DNA of 22,819 nt. Origin: Rubrobacter sp. GTDB taxonomy: Bacteria; Actinomycetota; Rubrobacteria; Rubrobacterales; Rubrobacteraceae. The notes beneath the pieces are model-generated. The model was not told the DNA's origin. It worked only from the letters and a program-made list of their open reading frames with translations, and ran no database searches. The stretch is taken from the NCBI GenBank assembly GCA_016781775.1, contig JADDPR010000097.1:1-22819 (forward strand). Reading direction: 5' to 3'. Both the position numbers and the translations under genes were made by a program. This document shows, piece after piece, positions 1-7,156 of the stretch; the first letter of the stretch is position 1, and each line of letters begins with the position of its first letter.

Positions 1-445
1 CTACGGGCAGGGCGGCAACGACGGCCTCTACGGCGGCTACGGCAACGACACGGTGGTGGGCGGCTACGGCAACGACGTCCTGAGCGGCGGCGGTCCCGAG
101 GGGGACACCATAAACGCCCAGGACGGCCAGAAGGACACCATACTGATCTGCAACAGCGGGTACGACACGATCTACTACGACAGGGGTATCGACGTCCTGC
201 AGGGCTGCACCTCGGCCCAGGGGACCGCCGCCGTGAGCGCCGAAGAGGCGATCGAGGCCGGCAAGGTCAAGCTGGTCGCGGAGAAGCCTCCCAAGGACCT
301 CTTCGAGCACACGGGGAAGGTTTTGGTGGAGCACAAGGGCAAGGAACTGCTCGTGGCCGAGAAGGATCTCAAGGACCACACGGGGCATGGCGACCACATC
401 CTCGACCCGATGGGGCGCTCCGGCGCGGAGGAAGCCCGGCGCTAG
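1..445 (+). CDS. RTX-type calcium-binding repeat protein, 3' fragment
   Basis: The reading frame is already open at the left edge (first full codon at position 2), so only the C-terminal ~147 residues are visible. The first part consists of glycine/aspartate nonapeptides of the hemolysin type (GGNDGLYGG, YGNDTVVGG, YGNDVLSGG). In this family such repeats form a calcium-binding parallel beta-roll on secreted or surface proteins. The next stretch, with GDTINAQDGQKDTI and a cysteine pair (ICNSGYDTI, LQGC), resembles the closing module of actinobacterial calcium-binding proteins. The last ~75 residues are rich in Lys, Glu and His and weakly repetitive (EHTGK, EHKGK, DHTGHGDH). The protein is probably extracellular. 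Its catalytic or adhesive part, if any, lies outside the window, so no specific function can be given. A strong terminator follows 34 nt after the stop. Confidence 0.75.
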   Translation, partial: YGQGGNDGLYGGYGNDTVVGGYGNDVLSGGGPEGDTINAQDGQKDTILICNSGYDTIYYDRGIDVLQGCTSAQGTAAVSAEEAIEAGKVKLVAEKPPKDLFEHTGKVLVEHKGKELLVAEKDLKDHTGHGDHILDPMGRSGAEEARR

Positions 446-479
446 GGCTCTCCGTACGAAGAGCCTCCTTTGCGGGAGA

Positions 480-525
480 GGGGCCGGGACACCGAAGTGT
501 CCCGGCCCCGGGCTTTGGCGTTCTT
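480..525 (+). terminator. Rho-independent-type terminator after the RTX gene
   Basis: A perfect 13-bp GC-rich stem (480-492 with 497-509) is closed by a CGAA tetraloop and followed by an interrupted T-rich stretch (514-528). It lies 34 nt after the stop of the RTX gene and fits that gene's terminator. Confidence 0.8.
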
Positions 526-751
526 TCGGTTACTCGGTGGGCCGCCGGCGGGCACGGCCCCCGCTACGATTATCCCGGCGTACGCGCGCGGCGAGCCCGT
601 TAGGTCGACCCGACCCTGGTGTCGCGGGACATCCGCCCAAAGGAGGCCGGGACGTTCTCACCATTGCCAGAGATCTCGTTCCTTGAGACGCTCGTTCAGC
701 AACCGAAGGTTCCGAAGGGTTCTGGGTGGGCGAGCGTCGGAAGGAGAAGGG
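510..751 (+). other. Intergenic leader before the GNAT gene, no gene seen
   Basis: This region between the terminator and the acetyltransferase start has no ORF with convincing codon bias. An AAGGAGG-like string near 640 has no sensible start behind it. Open frames run through the region, but they shift into the neighbour's wrong frames. No clear -35/-10 pair was found, although the acetyltransferase promoter should lie here. Confidence 0.4.
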
Positions 752-1261
752 ATGGACGCAAAGGTAGACGGCGCGGGGGCGGGGCAAACCGCGCGCATCA
801 GGGACTACCGGGCCTCCGACGCCCCCGAGCTCGCCCGGCTCTTCTACGAGACGGTCCGCTCGGTGAACCGCGCGGACTACTCCGAGGAGCAGGTGAGGGC
901 CTGGGCGCCGCGCCCGCCCGATCCGGCGGAGCTGCACGCCCGCGCGGCAGGCCGCAGAACGCTGGTGGCGGAGGAGGGGGGCGAGGTGGTCGGCTTCGCC
1001 GAGTTGGAGGAAGACGGCCACCTCGACACGCTCTACCTGCGCAAGGACGTCGTGGGCCGGGGCATCGGCCGAAAGCTCTACGAGGCGGTCGAGCGAGAGG
1101 CCCGAGGTTGGGGCCTCGGGAGGATCTACACCGAGGCGAGCATCACCGCCCGCCCGTTCTTCGAGAGGCGCGGCTTCCGCGTGGTGCGCGAGCGCAGCGT
1201 GATGGTGCGGGGCGCGAGCATGACGAACTTCGCAATGGAGAAGGACCTCCCGCCCGGTTAG
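752..1261 (+). CDS. GNAT family N-acetyltransferase (YafP-like)
   Basis: This 169-residue protein probably transfers an acetyl group from acetyl-CoA to an amine; the substrate is unknown. A GNAT fold is indicated by the N-terminal IRDYRASDAPELARLFYETV, then strands TLVAEEGGEVVGFAEL (70-85) and DTLYL, and the acetyl-CoA P-loop VGRGIGRKLY (101-110). The C-terminal TEASITARPFFERRGF (127-142) and TNFAMEK (158-164) closely match the YafP subgroup. The ATG at 752 is chosen because AAGGAGAAGG lies just upstream (741-750) and homology starts soon after; the frame is open further upstream without family similarity. The gene stands alone, with a hairpin directly behind it. Confidence 0.85.
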   Translation: MDAKVDGAGAGQTARIRDYRASDAPELARLFYETVRSVNRADYSEEQVRAWAPRPPDPAELHARAAGRRTLVAEEGGEVVGFAELEEDGHLDTLYLRKDVVGRGIGRKLYEAVEREARGWGLGRIYTEASITARPFFERRGFRVVRERSVMVRGASMTNFAMEKDLPPG

Positions 1262-1271
1262 GGGCGACCGT

Positions 1272-1314
1272 GTCGGGGTCGGCGCGACCGCGGTCGCGTT
1301 CGCGCCGACCCGAC
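1272..1314 (+). terminator. Hairpin after the GNAT gene, probable terminator
   Basis: A 15-bp inverted repeat (1272-1287 with 1300-1314) contains one bulged G. A perfect 16-nt palindrome sits inside it (1283-1298). It starts 10 nt after the stop. Only a weak T stretch follows, so it may work less well than the terminator at 480, or may be a Rho-independent hairpin of the high-G+C type. Confidence 0.5.
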
Positions 1315-1327
1315 TTCTGCCGTATAG

Positions 1328-1447
1328 GCCTCGCCCGTAATCCTGCGGCCGACCGCGACGGTCCGTTCTTTCGCACTCTTGATCGCGGGATTAACCGGCC
1401 TCACGCTCGTCGCCGGTGGCCTATTGCTTCTCAGGATCACCCGATAG
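1328..1447 (+). pseudogene. Possible remnant of a membrane-protein gene
   Basis: One frame, from a stop at 1325-1327 to the TAG at 1445-1447, encodes a convincing membrane helix (SFALLIAGLTGLTLVAGG, then LLLLRITR). It has no start codon with a ribosome site ahead of it; the only one, TTG at 1379, would start inside the helix. This looks like the 3' remnant of a decayed membrane gene. A chance hydrophobic frame is the alternative. Confidence 0.25.
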
Positions 1448-1469
1448 GAGGACCAAGACACGAAGGAGG

Positions 1470-1667
1470 ATGCCCTCTTGTACCCGCGCGGCGGGCAGGC
1501 GGACTACGTCGGCTCCCTCCCGGGTAGCCACGGTCGTCCTGCTTGCGAACGCCGCCCTCGGCCTGCCGCTCGTGCTCGCGATGCCGGAGTGCAACCTCTC
1601 CGCCGTCCCGCGCCGGGACGGCCTCCGCTGGTGCCAACTCTCGGGCGCGCCCGCCAAGCATGCCTAA
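1470..1667 (+). CDS. Small hypothetical protein with a hydrophobic segment
   Basis: A possible 65-residue product has an Arg-rich N terminus, a hydrophobic stretch (VVLLANAALGLPLVLA, about residues 22-37) and a short Cys-containing tail. Third codon positions from about 1530 to the stop are almost all G or C, as in real genes here. The start is doubtful: an AAGGAGG motif (1463-1469) touches the ATG with no spacing, and the first 18 codons look less coding. The layout suits either a small secreted or membrane protein or the 3' end of a frameshifted gene. No family was recognised. Confidence 0.3.
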   Translation: MPSCTRAAGRRTTSAPSRVATVVLLANAALGLPLVLAMPECNLSAVPRRDGLRWCQLSGAPAKHA

Positions 1668-1979
1668 CGAATTAGCCAGCAATAACAACCGAGGTTTGGG
1701 GGAGAGCCGCCGTAGTACGTGGCGGGTGACTCTGGGACAATGCCCGGGCTACGATCCTGAGCCAGAACACAGGCGGCGCGCTTGCGATGCAGATACAACC
1801 GAGATATATCTTGGGCCTGGTTGGCCTGACGTCTCTGACCTTCTTTATAGAAATTTGGGACTTCCTCGCCCCCAAACCTGCGTGGGCCGGACTCCAGAGC
1901 TCATCGGGCACCCTGACGGTTGCGCAGGGTTCGATCCTTTGGGACAAAACGCGGCGGACTGGAGCTTGAAGGGAGCGTC
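1668..1979 (+). other. Lower-G+C intergenic stretch with one doubtful short ORF
   Basis: This stretch is visibly richer in A and T than its surroundings. It holds a 60-codon ORF (1787-1969) that would start MQIQPRYILGLVGL and contains a hydrophobic segment, but it has no ribosome site and untypical codon use. A candidate promoter lies in the same place (1782-1810). I see nothing else coding; the sequence could be non-coding or imported. Confidence 0.35.
1782..1810 (+). promoter_or_regulatory. Candidate sigma-70-type promoter for the lysE pair
   Basis: TTGCGA (1782-1787) and TATATC (1805-1810) are separated by 17 nt. Each matches 4 of 6 consensus positions. Transcription would start near 1817, leaving a ~160-nt leader before the first LysE gene. 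Confidence 0.35.
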
Positions 1980-2618
1980 GTGTTAAGGGAGACGAACTTT
2001 CTGCTCTTCCTGGCGGCGTCGCTTCCGCTCATCCTGACGCCGGGGCCAGACATGGTCTACGTCGCTACCCGTGGCATCGCACGTGGCCGGAGCGTAGCCC
2101 TGATCTCCGCCTCCGGCGTCGGCCTCGGATACGTGGTCCATACGGTGCTGGCGGTGGCCGGGCTCTCGGCGCTCCTCCAGGGTTCCGCGACGGCATTTCT
2201 CGTGGTCAAGTACGCGGGTGCGGCGTATCTCTTGTACCTGGGCGTCAGGACGCTCCTGGATAGGGAGGGCTTCTCGTCTCTACATGGGGAGGGCGGAGGA
2301 CGGCCGGGCGATCTCACGCGCGTCTTCTTGCAGGGGACGCTCACGAGCGTGCTCAACCCCAAAGGCATCCTCTTCTTCCTGGCGTTTCTCCCGCAGTTTG
2401 TGAGCCTCGCCGGGGGGAGCGTGGCCCTGCAGGTCTCCGTGCTCGGCTCCATCTTCGCGCTGCTGTGTCTGATCGTTTACGGCTTCGTCGGATACTTCTC
2501 CGGGAGCCTCGGTGACATTCTGGTGGATAAACCGCGGGTCGCGGGCGCTCTGCGTTGGACCACGGGTGGGATACTCGTCGCCCTCGGCCTACGCCTCGCG
2601 CTCCCGGAGCCACGCTAG
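1980..2618 (+). CDS. LysE/RhtB family amino-acid exporter, copy 1
   Basis: This 212-residue inner-membrane protein belongs to the LysE/RhtB translocator family, which exports amino acids such as lysine, homoserine, threonine or leucine. The family signature is clear: TPGPDMVYVATRGIARGR (20-37) after the first helix, KYAGAAYLLYLGVRTLL (77-93), and NPKGILFFLAFLPQF (126-140). About six hydrophobic segments are seen (7-22, 39-65, 70-92, 120-148, 150-174, 189-208), the normal count and length. The GTG start at 1980 is preceded by GAAGGG (1968-1973). The stop lies 12 nt before a second copy, so the two are probably co-transcribed. The exported substrate cannot be deduced. Confidence 0.9.
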   Translation: MLRETNFLLFLAASLPLILTPGPDMVYVATRGIARGRSVALISASGVGLGYVVHTVLAVAGLSALLQGSATAFLVVKYAGAAYLLYLGVRTLLDREGFSSLHGEGGGRPGDLTRVFLQGTLTSVLNPKGILFFLAFLPQFVSLAGGSVALQVSVLGSIFALLCLIVYGFVGYFSGSLGDILVDKPRVAGALRWTTGGILVALGLRLALPEPR

Positions 2619-2630
2619 GGAGGAGAGACT

Positions 2631-3260
2631 TTGCCTTACGAGCTGAACCTCGTCCTGTTTCTGACGGTCTCGCTGATCGTTATCGTGGCGCCGGGGCCGG
2701 ACAACATACTCGTGCTTACGCGCGGGATCTCGCAGGGCCGCAAGGCCGCCATGGTCTCGGCCGGCGGCGCGAGCGTCGGGCTGGTTTGTCACTCGCTCTT
2801 CGCGGCGGCGGGGCTCTCGGCTCTCCTGGCGCAGTCTGCCATGGCATTCTCGGTTGTGAAGTATGCGGGTGCCGCGTACCTGATCTACCTCGGGGTGAAG
2901 ACGTTGTTGAGCAGGGAGGGCTTCGCCGTTTCGGGAGGGGAGAGGGCGATGCGCCTCCGCAACGTTTTCGCCCAGGGTGTCGCGTCGAACGTCATGAACC
3001 CCAAGATAGCGGTCTTCTTTCTGGCCTACCTGCCCCAATTCGCCGACCCGGCGGCCGGTGGCATGGCTCCGCAACTTCTCCTTCTCGGCCTCGCCTTCGC
3101 GCTATGCACCTGGGTCGTCTTCAGCGTGCTCGGCTACTTCTCGGGGACTCTCGGCGACCGTCTCGTCCGTCGCCCACGCCTCGCCGACGCCCTGCGCTGG
3201 CTTACGGGCGGCGTCTTCGTCGCCCTCGGCCTACGGCTCGCCCTGCCCGAACGCGGCTAG
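2631..3260 (+). CDS. LysE/RhtB family amino-acid exporter, copy 2
   Basis: This 209-residue paralogue of the preceding gene has nearly gap-free alignment through residue ~95. For example, 22 of 26 positions agree in the block FSVVKYAGAAYLIYLGVKTL to REGF. The signature APGPDN (20-25), MNPKIAVFFLAYLPQF (122-137) and a C-terminal LTGGVFVALGLRLALPE are present. The TTG start at 2631 has GGGAGGAG (2618-2625) just upstream, beginning inside the stop of copy 1. Tandem copies usually arise by duplication and may differ in substrate or work together. Neither product carries an ATPase or partner domain, in keeping with proton-motive exchange in this family. Confidence 0.9.
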   Translation: MPYELNLVLFLTVSLIVIVAPGPDNILVLTRGISQGRKAAMVSAGGASVGLVCHSLFAAAGLSALLAQSAMAFSVVKYAGAAYLIYLGVKTLLSREGFAVSGGERAMRLRNVFAQGVASNVMNPKIAVFFLAYLPQFADPAAGGMAPQLLLLGLAFALCTWVVFSVLGYFSGTLGDRLVRRPRLADALRWLTGGVFVALGLRLALPERG

Positions 3261-3356
3261 AAAATGATCTCTCAAGCCTCATGACCTCCCGTCTCGTTGC
3301 GCCTACGCTCGTGGCGAACGGTAGAGCGGCGAGGGGAAGGATGCTTCACGGACGGC

Positions 3357-3749
3357 ATGGCGGAGCTTGCGATGTTTCTGTTGCCGGTGATGGCCTTGCC
3401 AACACTAGGCGTGCGGCGTTCGGTGGCATGGTGTTTTCGACGCGGGATCGCGCTGCGTCGAAGGGCTTCCCACGCCGGGCGGAGGTGGCGATGCCATTCG
3501 TGTCCCTGTTACCGTCTTACTGCTACCGCTGCTCCCGTCCGGCATCGCGGGCTTCGTCGACGGGCACGGTAAGCTCGGTTTCTATCTTATGGAGAGCATC
3601 TTCCCGGCCTGCGCCCTAGCGTCTGTCGTTTACTGCCGGTCGAGGGCGGGGAAGGGCATGCGGGTTCGGACGGCGCCGTTCTCGGGGTCACATCTGGCTT
3701 GCTGTACGCCGTCCCCGTCCTTTTTCTGGTTACGTTGTGGGGGCGCTAG
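3357..3749 (+). pseudogene. Decayed gene for a small multi-helix membrane protein
   Basis: Hydrophobic segments follow one another in different frames. MAELAMFLLPVMALPTLGV begins at 3357 (frame of 3357). VTVLLLPLLPSGIAGFVDG and ESIFPACALASVVY run from about 3508 to 3630, one frame on. GVTSGLLYAVPVLFLVTLWG, back in the first frame, ends at the TAG 3747-3749. Two frameshifts, around 3420-3490 and 3600-3665, would join them into one protein of ~130 residues with about four helices. The final TAG forms the palindrome CTAG with the stop of the minus-strand lipid kinase, as at three intact convergent pairs in this window, which supports this being a former gene end. No family was recognised. Sequencing error is an alternative to true decay. 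Confidence 0.4.
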
Positions 3750-4612
3750 CAGACGACCTTGAGGGCTGCGGGCTCTATTCGGAAGGACATCGGGAGGCGG
3801 CCCCAGATCTCGCCGTCGATCTGGACCGGCACCTTGGTGCCGGGGGACTTGGCCCACAGCTCTTCGGCGGCGAAGGAGCGCATGGAGCGGTCGAGGGGCT
3901 TTTTGGCGAGGATGCGAGTGAGGACGTCGGCGCGGAGCAGCCGGCCGACGCGGTCCACGAGCACGACCTCGAGGCTCCCGGTCGTGAGCGTGGACGAGTC
4001 CGTGACCCGGAAGTCGCCGCCGTAGTAGTGGCCGTTGGCGACGATGGCGAACTGGGTGACGTAGGTCGTGTCGCCGCGGACGACGTGGAGGTTGGGGAGG
4101 TCGCCTTCAAGGTAGACTTTGATCGCCGCCAGCGGGAAGGCGAGCACCTTGAGGTAGCGTTTGAGGCGCGGGGTCACCTCGTTGACGACGTGGGCGTCGA
4201 AGCCTATCCCCGCCATGCAGGTGAACCGGCGCTCCGTGCCCTCGTGGTCGGTGGCGACGCCGACGTCTATGCGTGAGACCTTGCCGTCCCGGATCCTCTC
4301 GCACACCTCCTCCGGCTTCATGGGCATACCGAGCTCGCGCGCGAAGACGTTCGCGGTGCCCAGCGGGATCACCCCGAGGGTCGCCTCCTTCGAGAGGCCG
4401 TTGACGACCTCGTTCACCGTGCCGTCCCCGCCGGCGGCGATCACGAGCCTGTCCCCGGCGAGCCTCGCGAGCTCGGTGGCGTGGTCCGGGCGCTCCGTGT
4501 TCCAGACCTCGACGTCGGCGCCCCCGGAGCCGATAATCTGCGCGTAGCGCTTGAGGCGCTTTCTGTTGCCCGCGCGTCCGGAGTTCGGGTTGCCGATGAT
4601 GACTGCGTCCAT
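3746..4612 (-). CDS. Diacylglycerol/sphingosine kinase family lipid kinase (YegS/DgkB-like)
   Basis: This 288-residue protein phosphorylates a lipid hydroxyl with ATP, probably diacylglycerol or a related lipid, at the cytoplasmic membrane face. The DAGK catalytic domain shows NPNSGRAGN (8-16), the ATP-binding GGDGTVNEVVNGL (61-73) and PLGTANVFARELGMP (83-97). The C-terminal beta domain contains GIGFDAHVV and NGHYYGGDFRV. The length fits the bacterial family. The ATG start lacks a ribosome site; instead a TATAGT box lies exactly 6 nt upstream (4619-4624), which suggests a leaderless mRNA. It is divergent from acpS, another lipid gene, with only 53 nt between their starts. Confidence 0.9.
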   Translation of the reverse strand: MDAVIIGNPNSGRAGNRKRLKRYAQIIGSGGADVEVWNTERPDHATELARLAGDRLVIAAGGDGTVNEVVNGLSKEATLGVIPLGTANVFARELGMPMKPEEVCERIRDGKVSRIDVGVATDHEGTERRFTCMAGIGFDAHVVNEVTPRLKRYLKVLAFPLAAIKVYLEGDLPNLHVVRGDTTYVTQFAIVANGHYYGGDFRVTDSSTLTTGSLEVVLVDRVGRLLRADVLTRILAKKPLDRSMRSFAAEELWAKSPGTKVPVQIDGEIWGRLPMSFRIEPAALKVVC

Positions 4613-4624
4613 GGGCCTACTATA
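4613..4624 (-). promoter_or_regulatory. -10 box of a leaderless promoter for the lipid kinase, overlapping the acpS side
   Basis: Read on the minus strand, TATAGT (4624-4619) is followed by 6 nt and then the ATG at 4612, with no Shine-Dalgarno. On the plus strand a TACTAT box (4618-4623), which could serve acpS, occupies nearly the same bases. The two divergent promoters would therefore compete. Confidence 0.45.
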
Positions 4625-4665
4625 TGCCCTTTCGCCCCCAGAAACTCTCCAGTACCATGTGCCGC

Positions 4666-5076
4666 ATGGAAGAAAGGCTGAAAGATTTCGTCGTGCCGGG
4701 GGTCGGGGTCGACGTCGTGGACTGCGAGCGGATGAAGTTCGCCCTCGAAAGGACGCCCCGCATCCGCCAGCGGCTCTTTACGGAGCGCGAGATCTCCTAC
4801 TGCGAGAAGTTCCGCTTCTCCGAGCGCCACTACGCCGCCCGCTGGGCCGCGAAGGAGGCCGTCACCAAAGCCCTGGGATGCGGCCTCCTCCAGTGGAACG
4901 GCGTCGAGGTGATGCGCCGCCCCCGCATGGCCCCGACCGTCCGCATCTTCGGCAAGATAGAGCGCTTCGCCGAGGCCGTCGGCGTCCACGAGGACGAGTT
5001 CCACATCTCGATCACCCACTCCGAGCTCTCCGCCGTCGCCGTCTGCGTCGTCCGCAAGGTGGAGATCGCGCCTTGA
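4666..5076 (+). CDS. acpS: Holo-[acyl-carrier-protein] synthase
   Basis: AcpS transfers 4'-phosphopantetheine from CoA to the serine of acyl carrier protein, activating fatty-acid synthesis. The hallmarks are present: GVGVDVVDCER (12-22) with the Mg-binding Asp16, HYAARWAAKEAVTKALGCG (55-73) with Glu64, and FHISITHS (112-119). With the ATG at 4666 the product has 136 residues, slightly above the family norm. ATG codons at 4657 and 4624 are in frame too, and none has a good ribosome site, so the start is uncertain. The stop TGA overlaps the TTG start of the next gene by 3 nt (TTGA), indicating translational coupling. Confidence 0.92.
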   Translation: MEERLKDFVVPGVGVDVVDCERMKFALERTPRIRQRLFTEREISYCEKFRFSERHYAARWAAKEAVTKALGCGLLQWNGVEVMRRPRMAPTVRIFGKIERFAEAVGVHEDEFHISITHSELSAVAVCVVRKVEIAP

Positions 5077-6587
5077 AGCTCCTCTCCGCCGAAGAGATGA
5101 CCCGGGCGGACAGGGGCGCCCAGTCTTTAGGCATCCCCGGCGGCGTCCTCATGGAGCGAGCCTCCGTCGAGATGTCCCGGGCCATCCTCGAAAACTTCGG
5201 TTCGCTCGCCGGGCGCCGGGTGCTCGTCGCCGCCGGGGGCGGCAACAACGGCGGGGATGGGTTCGTGATCGCTCGCGAGCTCTACCGGGCCGGGGCCGAC
5301 GTGGCCGTTTTCGCCACGAAGGACGAGTACGAGGGCGACGCAGGGGTGAACTTCGGCGTCTTGAAGAACCTGAACGTGCGTCTCGTGAGGCGCGAGGAGT
5401 TCGGCGAGGAGCTCGCGGGGGCCGACCTCGTCGTCGACGCGCTGCTCGGGACGGGTTTTCGGGGCGAGGTGCGCGGGGACCTGGCGGGGCTTATGGGGGA
5501 GATCAACGACTCCGGCGTCCCCGTCGTCGCGGTGGACGTGCCCTCCGGGGTGAACGGCTCGACGGGCGAGGTCGAGGGGCCCGCCGTAGCGGCCGAACTC
5601 ACGGTCTGCGCCCACGCTGCGAAGGTCGGGTGCGTGGTCTCGCCGGGCCGGGACTACGCCGGGCGGGTCGCGGTGGTGGACATAGGGATACCTCCCGAGG
5701 CGGAGGTCGAGCCGACGACGACGTGGACGGACGCCGCCTCCCTGCGCGGCGTCGTCCCGCGCCGGACGGGGGCGGCCCACAAGTATTCGTCGGGCTCGTT
5801 GCTGATCGTGGCGGGCTCCGCCTCGGCGACGGGCGCCACCGTAATGGTCGGGAGGGGCGCCCAGAGGGCGGGCTGCGGCATCATCTTCGTCGTAACCTCC
5901 GGGAGCGCCGCCCGGAGCGTCGACGCCGCGCTCACCGAAGCGCTCGTCTCCGGCGCCCCCGAGGACGAGGACGGGCTGATGAGCGATGACGCGGTGGGGC
6001 ACATCCTGGAGATGTCTGAGAGGGCTTCCGCGATCGTGCTCGGGCCGGCGGCCGGGGTGGGGGAGGGCGGACGGCGGCTCGTCGAGGGGGTCTTGGAGGG
6101 GACGGACCTCCCCGTCCTGCTCGACGCCGACGCCATCACGAACCTCCCGGGGCCGGGGGCCCTCGCGGGCAGGGGCGGGTCCACCGTCATCACGCCGCAC
6201 GCCGGGGAACTCGGGCGGCTCCTGGGTACGGGGGCTGGGGAGGTCTCCGCCCACAGGCTCCGGTCTGCGCGGCGGACGGCGGAGGAGAGCGCCTCGTGCG
6301 TGCTCCTCAAGGGCATGGACACGATCGTCACCCAAGGGGAGAGGGTCGCGGTCAACTCGACCGGGACGCACGCTCTCGCCACCGCGGGGACGGGGGACGT
6401 GCTCTCCGGGGTGATAGGAGCCCTCCTCTCGCGCGGCGCGGACCCCTACGATGCCGCCCGGACCGGGGCGTGGGCGCACGGGCGTGCGGCGGAGTTGTGG
6501 CTCGAAGGGACCGGACGTCCCGCCGAGAGCATGGTCGCCACCGACCTCTTCGCCTACCTCCCCGAGGCTTTCGCGGAGCTTTTCTAG
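5073..6587 (+). CDS. nnr: Bifunctional NAD(P)H-hydrate epimerase / ADP-dependent NAD(P)HX dehydratase
   Basis: This 504-residue metabolite-repair enzyme converts damaged, hydrated NAD(P)H back to the cofactor. The N-terminal YjeF_N epimerase domain (1-~215) has LMERAS (26-31), GGGNNGGDGFVIAREL (55-70), DALLGTGFRGEVRG, and AVDVPSGVNGSTG from about 152. The C-terminal ribokinase-like dehydratase domain (~225-504) has AAHKYSSGSLLIVAGS, LDADAIT (~350), VITPHAGELGRLLG (~372), LLKGMDTIV and AGTGDVLSGVIGALLSRG (~436). The fused arrangement and length are usual for bacteria. The TTG start has GGTGGAG 7 nt upstream and overlaps the acpS stop. The acpS-nnr-alr neighbourhood recurs in many Gram-positive genomes. 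Confidence 0.95.
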   Translation: MKLLSAEEMTRADRGAQSLGIPGGVLMERASVEMSRAILENFGSLAGRRVLVAAGGGNNGGDGFVIARELYRAGADVAVFATKDEYEGDAGVNFGVLKNLNVRLVRREEFGEELAGADLVVDALLGTGFRGEVRGDLAGLMGEINDSGVPVVAVDVPSGVNGSTGEVEGPAVAAELTVCAHAAKVGCVVSPGRDYAGRVAVVDIGIPPEAEVEPTTTWTDAASLRGVVPRRTGAAHKYSSGSLLIVAGSASATGATVMVGRGAQRAGCGIIFVVTSGSAARSVDAALTEALVSGAPEDEDGLMSDDAVGHILEMSERASAIVLGPAAGVGEGGRRLVEGVLEGTDLPVLLDADAITNLPGPGALAGRGGSTVITPHAGELGRLLGTGAGEVSAHRLRSARRTAEESASCVLLKGMDTIVTQGERVAVNSTGTHALATAGTGDVLSGVIGALLSRGADPYDAARTGAWAHGRAAELWLEGTGRPAESMVATDLFAYLPEAFAELF

Positions 6588-6669
6588 GCCGCTCGCCGGT
6601 GGGGTACACGGGCGGGCCCGCTTGCAGTAGTATCAGCGGGACGAGGCTATCTTACGGAGGGGCTGGGGC

Positions 6670-7149
6670 TTGGAAGAGCAGGACATTCGGAGGCTGAGGG
6701 TACGGGAAGTCATGCAGGAGGACTGGCCTACCCTCGGACCCGACGCTACGGTGGAGGAGGCGATCAAGCTCTTCGCCGAGGCGCGCATCTCCGGCGCACC
6801 GGTCGTCTCAAACGGCCGTCTCCTTGGCGTAGTGACCGAGGGAGACCTGATCTTCCGGGACGCCGAGATCAAATCTCCCGGCTTTCTGGACATCCTCGGC
6901 GGCATAATCCCCCTGGGGAACACGGAGGAGTACCGCAGGGAGGCCCTCAAGAGCGCGGGCGTGACGGTGGACGAGGTTATGACCGACGACGTCGTAACCG
7001 TCGACCCGGACGCCACCCTGGCCGAGACCGCCACCGTGATGGCCGAGGAGCGCAAAAAGATACTGCCGGTCGTCGAGGGCGACCGCCTCATCGGCGTCAT
7101 TACCCGCATGGACATCCTCACCCTGCACGTCCTCAAGCCCCGCCCGTAG
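6670..7149 (+). CDS. Tandem CBS-domain protein
   Basis: This 159-residue cytosolic protein consists almost entirely of two CBS modules: residues ~10-65 (VREVMQEDWPTLGPDATVEE to GVVTEGDLIF) and ~97-155 (VDEVMTDDVVTVDPDATLAE to GVITRMDIL). They are joined by a linker with a hydrophobic patch, FLDILGGIIPLG. Such Bateman pairs bind adenosine nucleotides, S-adenosylmethionine or NAD and act as energy or redox sensors; the partner is unknown here. The TTG start follows GGAGGGG (6656-6662). The gene lies 82 nt after nnr and 7 nt before alr, so it may be co-transcribed with cofactor-repair and cell-wall genes. Confidence 0.85.
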   Translation: MEEQDIRRLRVREVMQEDWPTLGPDATVEEAIKLFAEARISGAPVVSNGRLLGVVTEGDLIFRDAEIKSPGFLDILGGIIPLGNTEEYRREALKSAGVTVDEVMTDDVVTVDPDATLAETATVMAEERKKILPVVEGDRLIGVITRMDILTLHVLKPRP

Positions 7150-7156
7150 AGCACGT

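Noticed and set aside
470..751. Upstream extension of the GNAT reading frame
   Set aside because: It would begin inside the terminator, has no family similarity, and the ATG at 752 has a good ribosome site.
619..1527. Long plus-strand open frame across the GNAT gene
   Set aside because: The product is Arg/Gly/Pro-rich, as expected from an out-of-frame read of GC-rich DNA; it is a shadow of the real gene.
1925..1945. GGTTCGATCC resembles a tRNA T-loop
   Set aside because: The flanking bases do not form a proper T stem or acceptor stem, and no D-arm or anticodon arm is found upstream at the right distance.
5127..6479. Long minus-strand open frame antisense to nnr
   Set aside because: The composition is typical of a GC-rich antisense shadow, with no motif, while the plus strand has all nnr motifs.
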